A stretch of 17,037 bases of DNA from Candidatus Spyradenecus faecavium (GCA_018713405.1 DVOR01000061.1:1-17037); one strand, 5' to 3'; counted from the first letter of the stretch, positions 6,867 through 14,039 are shown. Program-made: numbers and translations. The notes: a model not told the origin generated them from the sequence alone.

Positions 6867-7126
6867 GCGAAACTACTGTCGAGCGCGGCACGCGCAAGGT
6901 GCGCAAGGGCACCGTCGTCAGCAAGTCGGGCGACAAGTCCATCACCGTGCGCGTCGAGCGCCGCCTGCTCCACCCCATCTACGGGAAAGTGGTGAAGACG
7001 AGCAAGAAGTTCCACGCGCATGACGAAGCGAACGTGGCCAAGGTGGGCGACACGGTGACCATCATGGAGACCCGCCCCCTGAGCAAGACCAAGCGCTGGC
7101 GCTTGGTCTCCGTCGAGGAGAAGTGA
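6863..7126 (+). CDS. rpsQ: 30S ribosomal protein S17
   Basis: 87 residues, typical. S17 is a primary 16S rRNA binder with an OB fold, acting early in 30S assembly. Diagnostic stretches are RKVRKGTVVSKSGDKSITVRVERRLLHPIYGKVVKTSKKFHAHDE (residues about 11-55) and GDTVTIMETRPLSKTKRWRLV at the C-terminus. ATG 6863 overlaps the rpmC stop by 4 bases. It ends the S10 block; only three bases separate it from rplN, so there is no transcriptional break here, unlike E. coli, where the spc promoter sits at this junction. Confidence 0.97.
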   Translation: MSETTVERGTRKVRKGTVVSKSGDKSITVRVERRLLHPIYGKVVKTSKKFHAHDEANVAKVGDTVTIMETRPLSKTKRWRLVSVEEK

Positions 7127-7129
7127 GCC

Positions 7130-7495
7130 ATGATCATCGAAGAGAGCAAGCTTGTGGTCGCGGACAACACCGGCGCGAAGATCGCCAAGTGCTTCCGCAT
7201 CCTGGGTCAGCGCAAGGGCACCGCCGGGGTGGGTGACATCATCCGTGTCTCCATCCAGGAGGCCAGCCCGACCGGCGCGGTGAAGAAGGGGCAGGTCTGC
7301 CACGCCCTCATCGTGCGCACGGCGCACCCCATCGCGCGCCCCGACGGCTCCTACGTGCGCTTCGACCAGAACGCGTGCGTGATCGTCGACGCGAAGCACA
7401 ACCCGATGGGCACCCGCATTTTCGGGCCCGTGGCGCGCGAGCTGCGCGACAAGGGCCAGATGAAGGTCATCTCCCTCGCGCCCGAAGTGGTGTGA
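7130..7495 (+). CDS. rplN: 50S ribosomal protein L14
   Basis: 121 residues, typical. L14 binds 23S rRNA at the subunit interface (bridge B8) and is the target of the silencing factor RsfS. The N-terminus MIIEESKLVVADNTGAK and the later stretch GDIIRVSIQEASPTGAVKKGQV are diagnostic, followed by FDQNACVIVDAKHNPMGTRIFGPVARELR. It is first in the spc block. A gap of 117 bases follows it, the longest in the window. Confidence 0.98.
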   Translation: MIIEESKLVVADNTGAKIAKCFRILGQRKGTAGVGDIIRVSIQEASPTGAVKKGQVCHALIVRTAHPIARPDGSYVRFDQNACVIVDAKHNPMGTRIFGPVARELRDKGQMKVISLAPEVV

Positions 7496-7612
7496 GGCGG
7501 GATGCCGTCCGGACCGCGCAGGTAATACGTAAGCGTAAGCCGGGACCCCACAGGACGAACGGGACGTTTGCGAACTGCGTTTGTTACTAACGGCGAGTTA
7601 CGGAACAGAACA
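7496..7612 (+). other. Longest intergenic gap, rplN-rplX
   Basis: 117 bases without a gene, richer in A and T than its surroundings. It contains a tandem GTAAGC repeat (7529-7540), the self-complementary GTCCGGAC (7508-7515), and GGTAATACGTA (7521-7531), a word I recognise from the 530 region of 16S rRNA. CGTCC (7506-7510) can pair with GGACG (7553-7557). TGTTACTAA (7582-7590) resembles an extended -10, but no convincing -35 lies at the right distance. An in-frame TTG at 7568 would extend rplX by 15 residues with no family support. Its position suggests a leader for rplX, but no defined motif proves this. Confidence 0.4.
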
Positions 7613-7927
7613 ATGAGCATCGCTAGAATCAAGAAGAACGACACGGTGATCGCGATCGCCGGCGCCGACAAGGGCAAGACGGGGAAAGTGCTCTCCGTGA
7701 ACCCGAAGCAGGGCACCGCGATCGTCGAAGGGCTGCGGAAGGTCAAGAAGACCGTCCGCCGCACCGAGCAGAACGAAGGCGGCATCATCGAGGTGGAGGC
7801 CCCCATCCAGCTCTCCAACCTGATGCCCTATGACGCGGACAAGCAGTGCGGCAGCCGCATCGCCCGCACGCAGAACGGCGAGACCAAGGTGCGCACGCTC
7901 AAGGTCTCCGGCAAGGCGTTGGACTAA
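7613..7927 (+). CDS. rplX: 50S ribosomal protein L24
   Basis: 104 residues, the normal length. L24 is an assembly initiator that binds the 5' part of 23S rRNA. The KOW motif lies at the N-terminus (KKNDTVIAIAGADKGKTGKVLSV, about 7-29), followed by VEGLRKVKKTVRRTEQNEGGIIEVEAPIQLSNL, typical of the family. ATG 7613 gives the standard start; the TTG at 7568 is rejected. Only a weak ribosome site (ACGGA about 10 bases upstream) is visible, unusual for this cluster and consistent with control in the preceding gap. Confidence 0.96.
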   Translation: MSIARIKKNDTVIAIAGADKGKTGKVLSVNPKQGTAIVEGLRKVKKTVRRTEQNEGGIIEVEAPIQLSNLMPYDADKQCGSRIARTQNGETKVRTLKVSGKALD

Positions 7928-7939
7928 GGAGCAGCGAAC

Positions 7940-8470
7940 ATGGCCAATCTGAAAGAGACCTACGCCAAGGAAATCGTCCCCGCGCTCGAGAAGAAGCTCG
8001 GGGTCACGAACCCGATGTTGGTGCCCCGCCTGACGAAGATCGTCATCAACATGGCGTTCGGCATCCAGGAAAAGGACGTCCAGAAGCAGCTGGTGCAGGA
8101 CCTTGAGGCGATCACCGGCCAGAAGGCCGTCCTCTGCAAGGCCCGCAAGAGCATCTCCAACTTCAAGCTGCGCGAGGGGATGCCCATCGGCGCGAAGGTG
8201 ACGCTGCGCGGCGTGCGGATGTACGAGTTCGCCGAGCGCTTCTTCAACGTCACCCTGCCGCGCATCCGCGACTTCCGCGGCGTGCCGAACCGCGGCTTCG
8301 ACAAGGCCGGCAACTACACCATGGGCATGAAGGAATACGTGACCTTCCCCGAGATCACCGCCGTGAGCACGGCCTCGGGCCTGGACATCACCTTCGTCAC
8401 CACCGCCAAGGACAAGGACGGCGCGAAGGCCCTCCTCGAGGCGCTGGGCATGGCGTTCATGGGCCGCTAA
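7940..8470 (+). CDS. rplE: 50S ribosomal protein L5
   Basis: 176 residues, close to the usual 179. L5 binds 5S rRNA with L18 and forms the central protuberance and bridge B1b. Signatures are NPMLVPRLTKIVINMAFG near 24-41, ITGQKAVLCKARKSISNFKLREGMPIGAKVTLRG, and RIRDFRGVPNRGFDKAGNY. TAAGGAG overlaps the rplX stop. In E. coli the S8 repressor binds the rplX-rplE junction. Here that junction is 12 bases, and I see no clear copy of the S8 target. Confidence 0.97.
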   Translation: MANLKETYAKEIVPALEKKLGVTNPMLVPRLTKIVINMAFGIQEKDVQKQLVQDLEAITGQKAVLCKARKSISNFKLREGMPIGAKVTLRGVRMYEFAERFFNVTLPRIRDFRGVPNRGFDKAGNYTMGMKEYVTFPEITAVSTASGLDITFVTTAKDKDGAKALLEALGMAFMGR

Positions 8471-8487
8471 GGATAAGGAGAGAGAAA

Positions 8488-8673
8488 ATGGCTAAGACCT
8501 CCCTGATCGTCAAAGCGGCGCGCAAGCCGAAGTTCGGCGTCCGCGCGTACACCCGCTGCTCCCGTTGCGGCCGTCCCCACAGCGTCATCCGCAAGTTCCG
8601 CCTCTGCCGCCTCTGCTTCCGCGAGATGGCCCTGAACGGCGAAATCCCCGGCGTCACCAAGGCCAGCTGGTAA
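8488..8673 (+). CDS. rpsN: 30S ribosomal protein S14, zinc-binding (short) type
   Basis: 61 residues, the length of the short zinc-dependent S14 type rather than the roughly 100-residue form of E. coli. Four cysteines form a CxxC...CxxC ribbon at 24, 27, 40 and 43 (CSRC...CRLC), followed by FREMALNGEIPGVTKASW, the invariant S14 C-terminus. S14 acts in the 30S head. The gene lies between rplE and rpsH, its usual spc position. An AAGGAG ribosome site precedes the ATG. Confidence 0.97.
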   Translation: MAKTSLIVKAARKPKFGVRAYTRCSRCGRPHSVIRKFRLCRLCFREMALNGEIPGVTKASW

Positions 8674-8689
8674 GAAAGGGCACACCACT

Positions 8690-9082
8690 ATGATGACCGA
8701 TCCCATTTCCGACATGCTGGTGCGCATCCGCAACGCGCAGAAGGCGCGCCACCCCGAGGTGTCCATGCCCGGCTCCCGCATCAAGGGCGAGATCGCCCGC
8801 GTGCTCAAGGAAGAGGGCTACATCGCCGACTACTCCATGGTCGGCGACACCAAGCGCACGCTCACCATCGAGCTGAAGTACAGCGACCGCGCCGAGCCCG
8901 CCATCCGCGGCCTTGAGCGCGTCTCCCGCCCCGGCCTGCGCCGCTTCTGCGGCTACACCGACATCCCCAAGGTCCTCGGCGGCCTGGGCATCGCGGTGCT
9001 CAGCACCTCCGGCGGCATCATGAGCGGCAAGACCGCCCGCGAGCGTCGTCTCGGCGGCGAGCTGCTCTGCACCATCTGGTAA
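8690..9082 (+). CDS. rpsH: 30S ribosomal protein S8
   Basis: 130 residues, typical. S8 binds helix 21 of 16S rRNA and in E. coli represses the spc operon. It begins MMTDPISDMLVRIRNAQKARHPEV and ends with the diagnostic STSGGIMSGKTARERRLGGELLCTIW. Two adjacent ATG codons (8690 and 8693) are possible starts. The AAAGGG at 8675-8680 leaves 9 bases to the first and 12 to the second, so 8690 is preferred. MTDPI is the usual family start, so 8693 cannot be excluded. Confidence 0.97.
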   Translation: MMTDPISDMLVRIRNAQKARHPEVSMPGSRIKGEIARVLKEEGYIADYSMVGDTKRTLTIELKYSDRAEPAIRGLERVSRPGLRRFCGYTDIPKVLGGLGIAVLSTSGGIMSGKTARERRLGGELLCTIW

Positions 9083-9098
9083 GGCAAAGGAGCGAAAC

Positions 9099-9638
9099 AT
9101 GTCTCGTATCGGCAAACAGCCCATCACCATCCCCGCGGGCGTCACCGTCACGGTGGCCAACGGGAACGAGGTGACGGTCAAGGGCCCCAAGGGCGAGCTC
9201 TCCCGCTCCCTCCAGAAGGGCATCACCGTCGCCGTCGACGGCACCCAGGTCCTCGTCTCCCGCGCCGACGACAGCCGCGCGCAGAAGAGCTACCACGGCC
9301 TCTCCCGCACCCTCGTCAAGAACATGATCGAGGGCGTCACCCAGGGCTACTCCAAGGAGCTCGTCATCGAGGGCACCGGCTTCAAGGCCGCCGTCCAGGG
9401 CCGCAAGGCCATCCTCACCCTCGGCTTCGCCTCCCCCAAGGAGTACACGATCCCCGAAGGCTGCACCGTCACCGTCACCGCCGACGTCAACGTCAAGGTC
9501 GAGGGCATCGACAAGGAAGTCGTCGGCGAGGCCGCCGCCCGCATCCGCTCGTACTACCCCGCTGAGCCTTACAAGGGCAAGGGCATCCGCTACAAGGATG
9601 AGAAGATCCGCCGCAAGGAAGGCAAGACCGTCGCCTAA
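9099..9638 (+). CDS. rplF: 50S ribosomal protein L6
   Basis: 179 residues, typical. L6 binds the sarcin-ricin loop region of 23S rRNA close to the factor-binding site. The N-terminus MSRIGKQPITIPAGVTV and the motif VKGPKGELSRSL identify it. The two L6 repeats are visible, the second ending PAEPYKGKGIRYKDEKIRRKEGKTVA, the family's C-terminal signature. AAAGGAG stands 7 bases before the ATG. From about this gene on, codons ending in C clearly prevail over those ending in G. Confidence 0.98.
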   Translation: MSRIGKQPITIPAGVTVTVANGNEVTVKGPKGELSRSLQKGITVAVDGTQVLVSRADDSRAQKSYHGLSRTLVKNMIEGVTQGYSKELVIEGTGFKAAVQGRKAILTLGFASPKEYTIPEGCTVTVTADVNVKVEGIDKEVVGEAAARIRSYYPAEPYKGKGIRYKDEKIRRKEGKTVA

Positions 9639-9661
9639 CCCCGGCCAGGAGAATCGCAACC

Positions 9662-10030
9662 ATGAGTCTCAAGAACCGCAAAGAACAACGCGTGGCGCGC
9701 CACAAGCGCATCCGCCGCCGCATCAGCGGCACCGCCGAGCGCCCGCGCATGGCCATCTTCGTCTCGAACCGCTACATGTACGTGCAGTTCATCGACGACG
9801 TGGCCGGCAACACCCTCGCTTCCGCCTCCACCCTCAAGGGCGGCTGGAAGTGCAACCTCGAGGGCGCCAAGGCCCTCGGCGAGGCCGCCGCCCAGGCCGC
9901 CCAGGCCAAGGGCCTCAAGGCCATCGTCGTCGACCGCGCCGGCTACAAGTTCCACGGCCGCGTCAAGACCATCGTCGAGTCCGCCGTCGCCGCGGGCCTT
10001 TCCATCAGCGCCAAGACGGAGGAAGCGTAA
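9662..10030 (+). CDS. rplR: 50S ribosomal protein L18
   Basis: 122 residues, typical. L18 carries 5S rRNA into the large subunit together with L5. The basic N-terminus (KNRKEQRVARHKRIRRRISGTAERPRMAIF) and later blocks SNRYMYVQFIDDVAGNTLASAST and AIVVDRAGYKFHGRVKTIVESAVAAGL match the family. CAGGAG precedes the ATG. The stop overlaps the first base of the rpsE start (TAATG). Confidence 0.97.
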   Translation: MSLKNRKEQRVARHKRIRRRISGTAERPRMAIFVSNRYMYVQFIDDVAGNTLASASTLKGGWKCNLEGAKALGEAAAQAAQAKGLKAIVVDRAGYKFHGRVKTIVESAVAAGLSISAKTEEA

Positions 10031-10518
10031 TGTTCGACCGCAACAACCGTGACCGTGACGCCGGCCCCGAGCTCGATGAGAAGACCGTGTTCGTCAACCG
10101 TTGCGCCAAGACCGTGAAGGGCGGCCGCCGCTTCAGCTTCTCCGCCGTCATCGTCGTCGGCGACAACAACGGCAAGGTCGGCCTCGGCATCGGCAAGGCC
10201 AACGAAGTCGGCGACGCCATCCGCAAGGGCGGCGACGCCGCCCGCAAGGCCATGCGCCCCGTCTGCATGAAGGGCACCACCATCCCCCACGAGGTCACCG
10301 GCGTCTGCGACGGCGGCAAGGTCCTCCTCAAGCCCGCCCCCGACGGCACCGGCATCATCTGCGGCGGCGCCATGCGCCCCGTCCTTGAGGCCGCCGGCAT
10401 CCGCGACGTCGTCGGCAAGAGCCTCGGCTCCAAGAACCGCCTCAACGTCGTCAAGGCCACCATCGACGCCCTCCACCAGCTCCGCTCCGCGGAGGCCATC
10501 GCGGCCCTCCGCGCCTGA
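10030..10518 (+). CDS. rpsE: 30S ribosomal protein S5
   Basis: 162 residues, typical. S5 acts at the 30S mRNA entry site and in decoding fidelity. Signatures are TVFVNRCAKTVKGGRRFSFSAVIVVGDNNGKVGLGIGKANEV near 22-63 and GGAMRPVLEAAGIRDVVGKSLGSKNRLNVVKATIDAL toward the end. ATG 10030 follows GGAGG by about 7 bases and overlaps the rplR stop by one base. The long in-frame region upstream belongs to another frame of rplR. The gene normally found next, rpmD (L30), is missing. Confidence 0.97.
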   Translation: MFDRNNRDRDAGPELDEKTVFVNRCAKTVKGGRRFSFSAVIVVGDNNGKVGLGIGKANEVGDAIRKGGDAARKAMRPVCMKGTTIPHEVTGVCDGGKVLLKPAPDGTGIICGGAMRPVLEAAGIRDVVGKSLGSKNRLNVVKATIDALHQLRSAEAIAALRA

Positions 10519-10524
10519 CGGCGC

Positions 10525-10553
10525 CGCGCGGGCGGCCAACCCCCGCCCGCGCG
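10525..10553 (+). repeat. GC-rich perfect inverted repeat between rpsE and rplO
   Basis: CGCGCGGGCGG (10525-10535) pairs perfectly with CCGCCCGCGCG (10543-10553): an 11-bp stem with the 7-base loop CCAACCC. It lies where rpmD usually stands, and the 58-base gap is too short to encode L30. It ends 23 bases before the rplO start and has no U-tract, so it is not an ordinary terminator. It shares an 11-base word with the repeat between rpsD and rpoA. Confidence 0.6.
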
Positions 10554-10576
10554 CCACTTACGAAAGGATTTCCGAA

Positions 10577-11023
10577 ATGGATCTTTCCAACCTCACCAAC
10601 ACCCCCGGCGCCCGCAAGAGCCGCAAGCGCGTCGGCCGCGGCATGGGCTCGGGCATGGGCAAGACCTCCACCCGCGGCCACAAGGGCCAGGGCGCCCGCA
10701 AGGGCCACAAGCAGAAGCTCGGCTTCGAAGGCGGCCAGATGCCCCTCATGCGCCGCCTCCCCAAGCGCGGCTTCAAGAACCCCAACCGCATCCCCTACTA
10801 CGGCGTCAACGTCGGCAAGCTCAACTGCTTCGACGACGGCACCGTCGTCGACATCGACGTGATGCTCGCGGCCGGCTTCGGCTACCGCCCGGCCAAGGAC
10901 GCCGGCATCAAGATCCTCGGCAACGGCGAGCTCACCAAGAAGCTCACCGTGAAGGCCTCCGCCTTCTCCGCCGCCGCCAAGGCCAAGATCGAGGCCGCCG
11001 GCGGCACCTGCGAGGTCATCTGA
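10577..11023 (+). CDS. rplO: 50S ribosomal protein L15
   Basis: 148 residues, typical. L15 is a late-assembly 23S-binding protein. The extended basic N-terminal arm is diagnostic: GARKSRKRVGRGMGSGMGKTSTRGHKGQGARKG (about residues 13-45), then GFEGGQMPLMRRLPKRGFKN. The C-terminal globular part ends KAKIEAAGGTCEVI. ATG 10577 has AAAGGA 8 bases upstream. In most bacteria rpmD precedes this gene; here a palindrome-bearing gap takes its place. Confidence 0.97.
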   Translation: MDLSNLTNTPGARKSRKRVGRGMGSGMGKTSTRGHKGQGARKGHKQKLGFEGGQMPLMRRLPKRGFKNPNRIPYYGVNVGKLNCFDDGTVVDIDVMLAAGFGYRPAKDAGIKILGNGELTKKLTVKASAFSAAAKAKIEAAGGTCEVI

Positions 11024-11034
11024 CACTCGCCCTC

Positions 11035-11060
11035 CCCGGCCCGACGCCCGTCGGGCCGGG
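11035..11060 (+). repeat. GC-rich perfect inverted repeat upstream of secY
   Basis: CCCGGCCCGAC (11035-11045) pairs with GTCGGGCCGGG (11050-11060): an 11-bp stem with the 4-base loop GCCC, starting 12 bases after the rplO stop. A C/T-rich tract follows (11061-11076) but no run of T, so termination is uncertain. A competing stem can form between GGCCCC (11059-11064) and GGGGCC (11077-11082), sharing two bases with the first. It ends 64 bases before the secY start and might attenuate transcription or protect the mRNA 3' end. Confidence 0.55.
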
Positions 11061-11124
11061 CCCCTTTCCCCTTCCCGGGGCCAAGCCCCCGCGACGTTGA
11101 GCGCCCTGCACCCTGAGGACCCCC

Positions 11125-12492
11125 ATGCTCAAGACCTTCGCCAACCTCTTCAAGATCCCGGACCTCCGCGCCCGCATTTTCTTCACCATCGCCCTGGTCG
11201 CCGTGGCCCGCCTCCTCGCCATGATCCCCACCCCCGGCGTGGACTGGGATGCCATCGTCCTCCTCCAGCGCCGCATCGCCGAGGCCAACGCAGAAGGCGG
11301 CCTCCTCGCTTGGTTCGACACCTTCACCGGCGGCGCCCTCACCCAGTGCTCCATCGGCACCCTCTCCATCTGGCCCTACATCTCCGCCCAGATCATCATC
11401 CAGCTGATGACCGCCGTCATCCCCACCCTCGGCCGCCTCCAGCGCGAGGGCGACGCCGGTCGCAAGACCCTCAACCTCTACACCCGCTGGCTCACCATCG
11501 GCATCTGCGTCTTCCAGGCCTGCGCCCTCGCCGCCACCATGCTCAACTCCCAGGAGACCTTCGGCGTCGGCGGCCTCGTCTCCATGAGCCCCATCCTCTT
11601 CTACGTCACCACCGTCATCTCCATGACCGGCGCCTCCATGTTCGTCATGTGGCTGGGCGACCAAATCACCGACCGCGGCATCGGCAACGGCGTCTCCCTC
11701 CTCATCATGATCAACATCACCTCCCGCCTCCCCGCCGCCGTCGCCGACGCCGGCCGTGAGTACCTCGGCTTCGGCGGCGCCGCCGCCCAGCGCTCCGCCT
11801 GGGAGCTCATCCTCCTCCTCGTCTTCTTCTTCGCCGTCCTCCTCGGCACCGTCGCCCTCACCCAGGCCCTCCGCAAGATCCCCATCCACTCCACCCGCGC
11901 CATCTCCCGCGGCTCCGCCTACGGCGGCGGCGTCACCTACCTCCCCCTGCGCGTCAACTACGCCGGCGTCATGCCCATCATCTTCGCCGGCCCCATCCTC
12001 CAGCTCATCGGCTTCCTCTCCCGCCTCAACGGCTCCAACGCCGTCACCCTCTTCCTCAAGCGCGTCGGCGAGCAGGTCGCCAACGTCACCACCCCCACCC
12101 ACATCCTCCTCTACGCCGTCCTCATCCTCTTCTTCACCTTCTTCTGGGTCGCCACCCAGTTCAACGCCATGAACATCTCCGACGGCCTCAAGCGCGACGG
12201 CTCCTACGTCCCCGGCATCCGCCCCGGCCTCGCCACCGCCGAATACCTCGACGCCGTCATGACCCGCGTCACCTTCATCGGCGCCCTCTCCCTCCTCGCC
12301 ATCGCCATCATCCCCCTCCTCCTCGTCTCCTTCCGCGACATCCCCTGGACCATCTCCACCTTCTTCGGCGGCACCTCCCTCCTCATCATCGTCGGCGTCG
12401 CCCTCGACACCCTCCGCCGCCTCGAGTCCCAGCTCGTCATGCGCAACTTCGACGGCTTCCTCAAGCACGGCCGCATCACCGGCCGCCGCTAA
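11125..12492 (+). CDS. secY: Protein translocase subunit SecY
   Basis: 455 residues, close to the usual 435-450. SecY is the channel of the Sec translocon, working with SecE/SecG and SecA or the ribosome in the inner membrane. Ten hydrophobic segments can be traced, beginning with IFFTIALVAVARLLAMIP near 18-35, followed by the plug region and LSIWPYISAQIIIQLM. The stretch RDGSYVPGIRPG carries the arginine matching E. coli R357 in the SecA/ribosome-contacting loop. GAGGA lies 6 bases before ATG 11125. Third codon positions are almost all C, with leucine encoded nearly always by CTC, in sharp contrast to the EF-G gene. Confidence 0.97.
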   Translation: MLKTFANLFKIPDLRARIFFTIALVAVARLLAMIPTPGVDWDAIVLLQRRIAEANAEGGLLAWFDTFTGGALTQCSIGTLSIWPYISAQIIIQLMTAVIPTLGRLQREGDAGRKTLNLYTRWLTIGICVFQACALAATMLNSQETFGVGGLVSMSPILFYVTTVISMTGASMFVMWLGDQITDRGIGNGVSLLIMINITSRLPAAVADAGREYLGFGGAAAQRSAWELILLLVFFFAVLLGTVALTQALRKIPIHSTRAISRGSAYGGGVTYLPLRVNYAGVMPIIFAGPILQLIGFLSRLNGSNAVTLFLKRVGEQVANVTTPTHILLYAVLILFFTFFWVATQFNAMNISDGLKRDGSYVPGIRPGLATAEYLDAVMTRVTFIGALSLLAIAIIPLLLVSFRDIPWTISTFFGGTSLLIIVGVALDTLRRLESQLVMRNFDGFLKHGRITGRR

Positions 12493-12513
12493 GCCACACA
12501 AGGACCCCTCACC

Positions 12514-13164
12514 ATGAACGTCGTCATCCTCCTTGGCGCCCCCGGCTCCGGCAAAGGCACCCTCGCCGCCGAGCTCGCCCGCGTCCCCGGCATCCGCCAC
12601 CTCTCCACCGGCGACCTCCTCCGCGCGGCCGTCAAGGCCGGCACCCCCGCCGGCCTCAAGGCCAAGGCCTACATGGAGGCCGGCAACCTCGTCCCCGACG
12701 CCGTCATCGCTGAGCTCCTCGCCGAGAATCTCGACGCCGACCCCGACACCCACGTCCTCCTCCTCGACGGCTTCCCCCGCAACGTCGCCCAGGCGGACAT
12801 CCTGGCCGACCTCCTCGCGCGCAAAGGCGTCCGCCTCCGCGGCGCCCTCCTCCTCGAGGTCCCCGACGACGTCCTCGTCGCCCGCATCGCCGGCCGCCGC
12901 GTCTGCCCCGCCTGCTCCGCCACCTTCAACGTCGCCACCCTCCCCCCCAAGGTCGAGGGCGTCTGCGACGCCTGCGGCGCCGCCCTCGTCACCCGCAAGG
13001 ACGACGACCCCGCCACCGTCCGCCACCGCCTCCAGGTCTACGCCGAGCAGACCTTCCCCCTCATCGACTACTACCGCCAGCGCGGACTCCTCCACGCCGT
13101 CGACGCCTCCGGCCACGACCTCGAACCCAAAATCGAGGCCGCCCTCCGCAAAATCCATGATTGA
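12514..13164 (+). CDS. adk: Adenylate kinase, zinc-binding LID type
   Basis: 216 residues, typical of the long form. It catalyses ATP + AMP = 2 ADP in the cytoplasm. The P-loop is GAPGSGKGT (8-16). The AMP-binding STGDLLR (31-37) and DGFPR (85-89) are present. The LID has a four-cysteine zinc site, CPAC (131-134) and CDAC (151-154), as in Gram-positive enzymes. RKDDDPATVRHRL (161-173) is the usual arginine-bearing segment. The gene follows secY by 21 bases with AAGGA upstream. Its end overlaps map by 8 bases. Confidence 0.97.
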   Translation: MNVVILLGAPGSGKGTLAAELARVPGIRHLSTGDLLRAAVKAGTPAGLKAKAYMEAGNLVPDAVIAELLAENLDADPDTHVLLLDGFPRNVAQADILADLLARKGVRLRGALLLEVPDDVLVARIAGRRVCPACSATFNVATLPPKVEGVCDACGAALVTRKDDDPATVRHRLQVYAEQTFPLIDYYRQRGLLHAVDASGHDLEPKIEAALRKIHD

Positions 13165-13960
13165 CGTCCACACGCCCGCGGAGCTCGACGCCATGCGTCA
13201 GGCCGGCCGCCTCATGGCCGACCTCCTCAACGCGTGCTGCGACTTCATCCAGCCCGGCGTCACCACCGCCGAGATCGACGCCTACTGCCGCGCCACCCTC
13301 CGCACCCTCGGCGACGGCACCGCCCAATCCGGCTCCCTCGGCTACATGGGCTATCCCGCCTCCCTCTGCGTCTCCGTCAACGAAGAGGTCATCCACGGCA
13401 TCCCCGGCGACCGCATCCTCCAGCGCGGCGACCTCGTCAGCCTCGACGTCTGCGGCTTCTACCACGGCTTCGTCGGCGACAACACCCGCACCGTCGTCGT
13501 CGGCGGCCCCGAACACCTCGACCCCGACCGCCGCCGACTCCTGCGCGTCACCCGCCGCTCCCTCGAGGAAGCCGTCCGCGCCATCCGCCCCGGCATCCAC
13601 CTCGGCGACGTCTGCCACCTCATCGAGCGCATCGTCACCGAAGGCGGCTGCACCGTCGTCCGCGAATACACCGGCCACGGCGTCGGCCGCCGCCTCCACG
13701 AAGACCCTCCCGTCCCCAACTACGGGAAGCCCGGCCGAGGCCCCATTTTACACGAAGGCATGACCCTGGCCATCGAGCCAATGGTCAACCTGGGCAAGTC
13801 CGCCATCCGCGTCCTCCCCGATGGCTGGACAGTCGTCACGCGCGACGGCCTCCCCGCCGCGCACTTTGAGTACTCCGTGGCTGTGCTCAGCGACCGAGCG
13901 GAGATCCTCACCCCCTGGTTCGAACGCGACCCCTGGTCCGACGATTGGATGAGGGAGTGA
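13157..13960 (+). CDS. map: Methionine aminopeptidase, type I
   Basis: 267 residues. It removes N-terminal methionine from new proteins and uses two metal ions. All five metal ligands can be placed: D97, D108, H174 (TGHGVGRRLHE), E207 (AIEPMVN) and E238 (HFEYSVAV), with H80 matching E. coli H79. There is no N-terminal zinc finger. ATG 13157 overlaps adk by 8 bases and gives the normal N-terminus MIDVHTPAELDAMRQAGRLM; no clear ribosome site is seen, so coupled translation is likely. infA, which follows map in many bacteria, is absent: a promoter and rpmJ come next. Confidence 0.96.
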   Translation: MIDVHTPAELDAMRQAGRLMADLLNACCDFIQPGVTTAEIDAYCRATLRTLGDGTAQSGSLGYMGYPASLCVSVNEEVIHGIPGDRILQRGDLVSLDVCGFYHGFVGDNTRTVVVGGPEHLDPDRRRLLRVTRRSLEEAVRAIRPGIHLGDVCHLIERIVTEGGCTVVREYTGHGVGRRLHEDPPVPNYGKPGRGPILHEGMTLAIEPMVNLGKSAIRVLPDGWTVVTRDGLPAAHFEYSVAVLSDRAEILTPWFERDPWSDDWMRE

Positions 13961-13980
13961 AGATTTTCGCTTTTTAACAG

Positions 13981-14010
13981 TGGACAGCAGACGCAGGAAT
14001 GTGTTATACT
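13981..14010 (+). promoter_or_regulatory. Strong sigma70-type promoter driving rpmJ and the alpha block
   Basis: TGGACA (13981-13986) matches the -35 consensus at 5 of 6 positions. After an 18-base spacer, TATACT (14005-14010) matches the -10 at 5 of 6, and TGT before it makes an extended -10. The region 13961-14040 is the most AT-rich in the downstream half of the window. Transcription would begin near 14017, about 23 bases before rpmJ. This is the best promoter seen here and would make rpmJ-rpsM-rpsK-rpsD-rpoA-rplQ a separately startable unit. Confidence 0.8.
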
Positions 14011-14039
14011 GCACCACTCATTTGAAGAAGGAACAGACC

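Noticed and set aside
7582..7590. Extended -10-like TGTTACTAA upstream of rplX as a promoter
   Set aside because: The hexamer matches only 3 of 6 positions and no -35 lies 16-18 bases upstream; it is mentioned only in the gap description.
7568..7612. TTG 7568 as an upstream start for rplX
   Set aside because: It would add 15 residues not seen in L24; ATG 7613 gives the normal N-terminus.
11035..11082. Rho-independent terminator after rplO
   Set aside because: The stem is strong but no T-run follows, and cluster genes continue in the same direction, so it is listed only as an inverted repeat.
11756..12172. Ser/Ala/Pro-rich + frame inside secY (and similar frames in adk, map and rpoA)
   Set aside because: Low-complexity products arise from C-rich sequence read out of frame; no domain or ribosome site supports them.
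10882..13194. Open frame of 770 codons on the minus strand, antisense to rplO-secY-adk
   Set aside because: The product is low-complexity (Gly, Asp, Glu, Val, Ala), the mirror of C-ending codons on the + strand. Clear conserved genes occupy the other strand.
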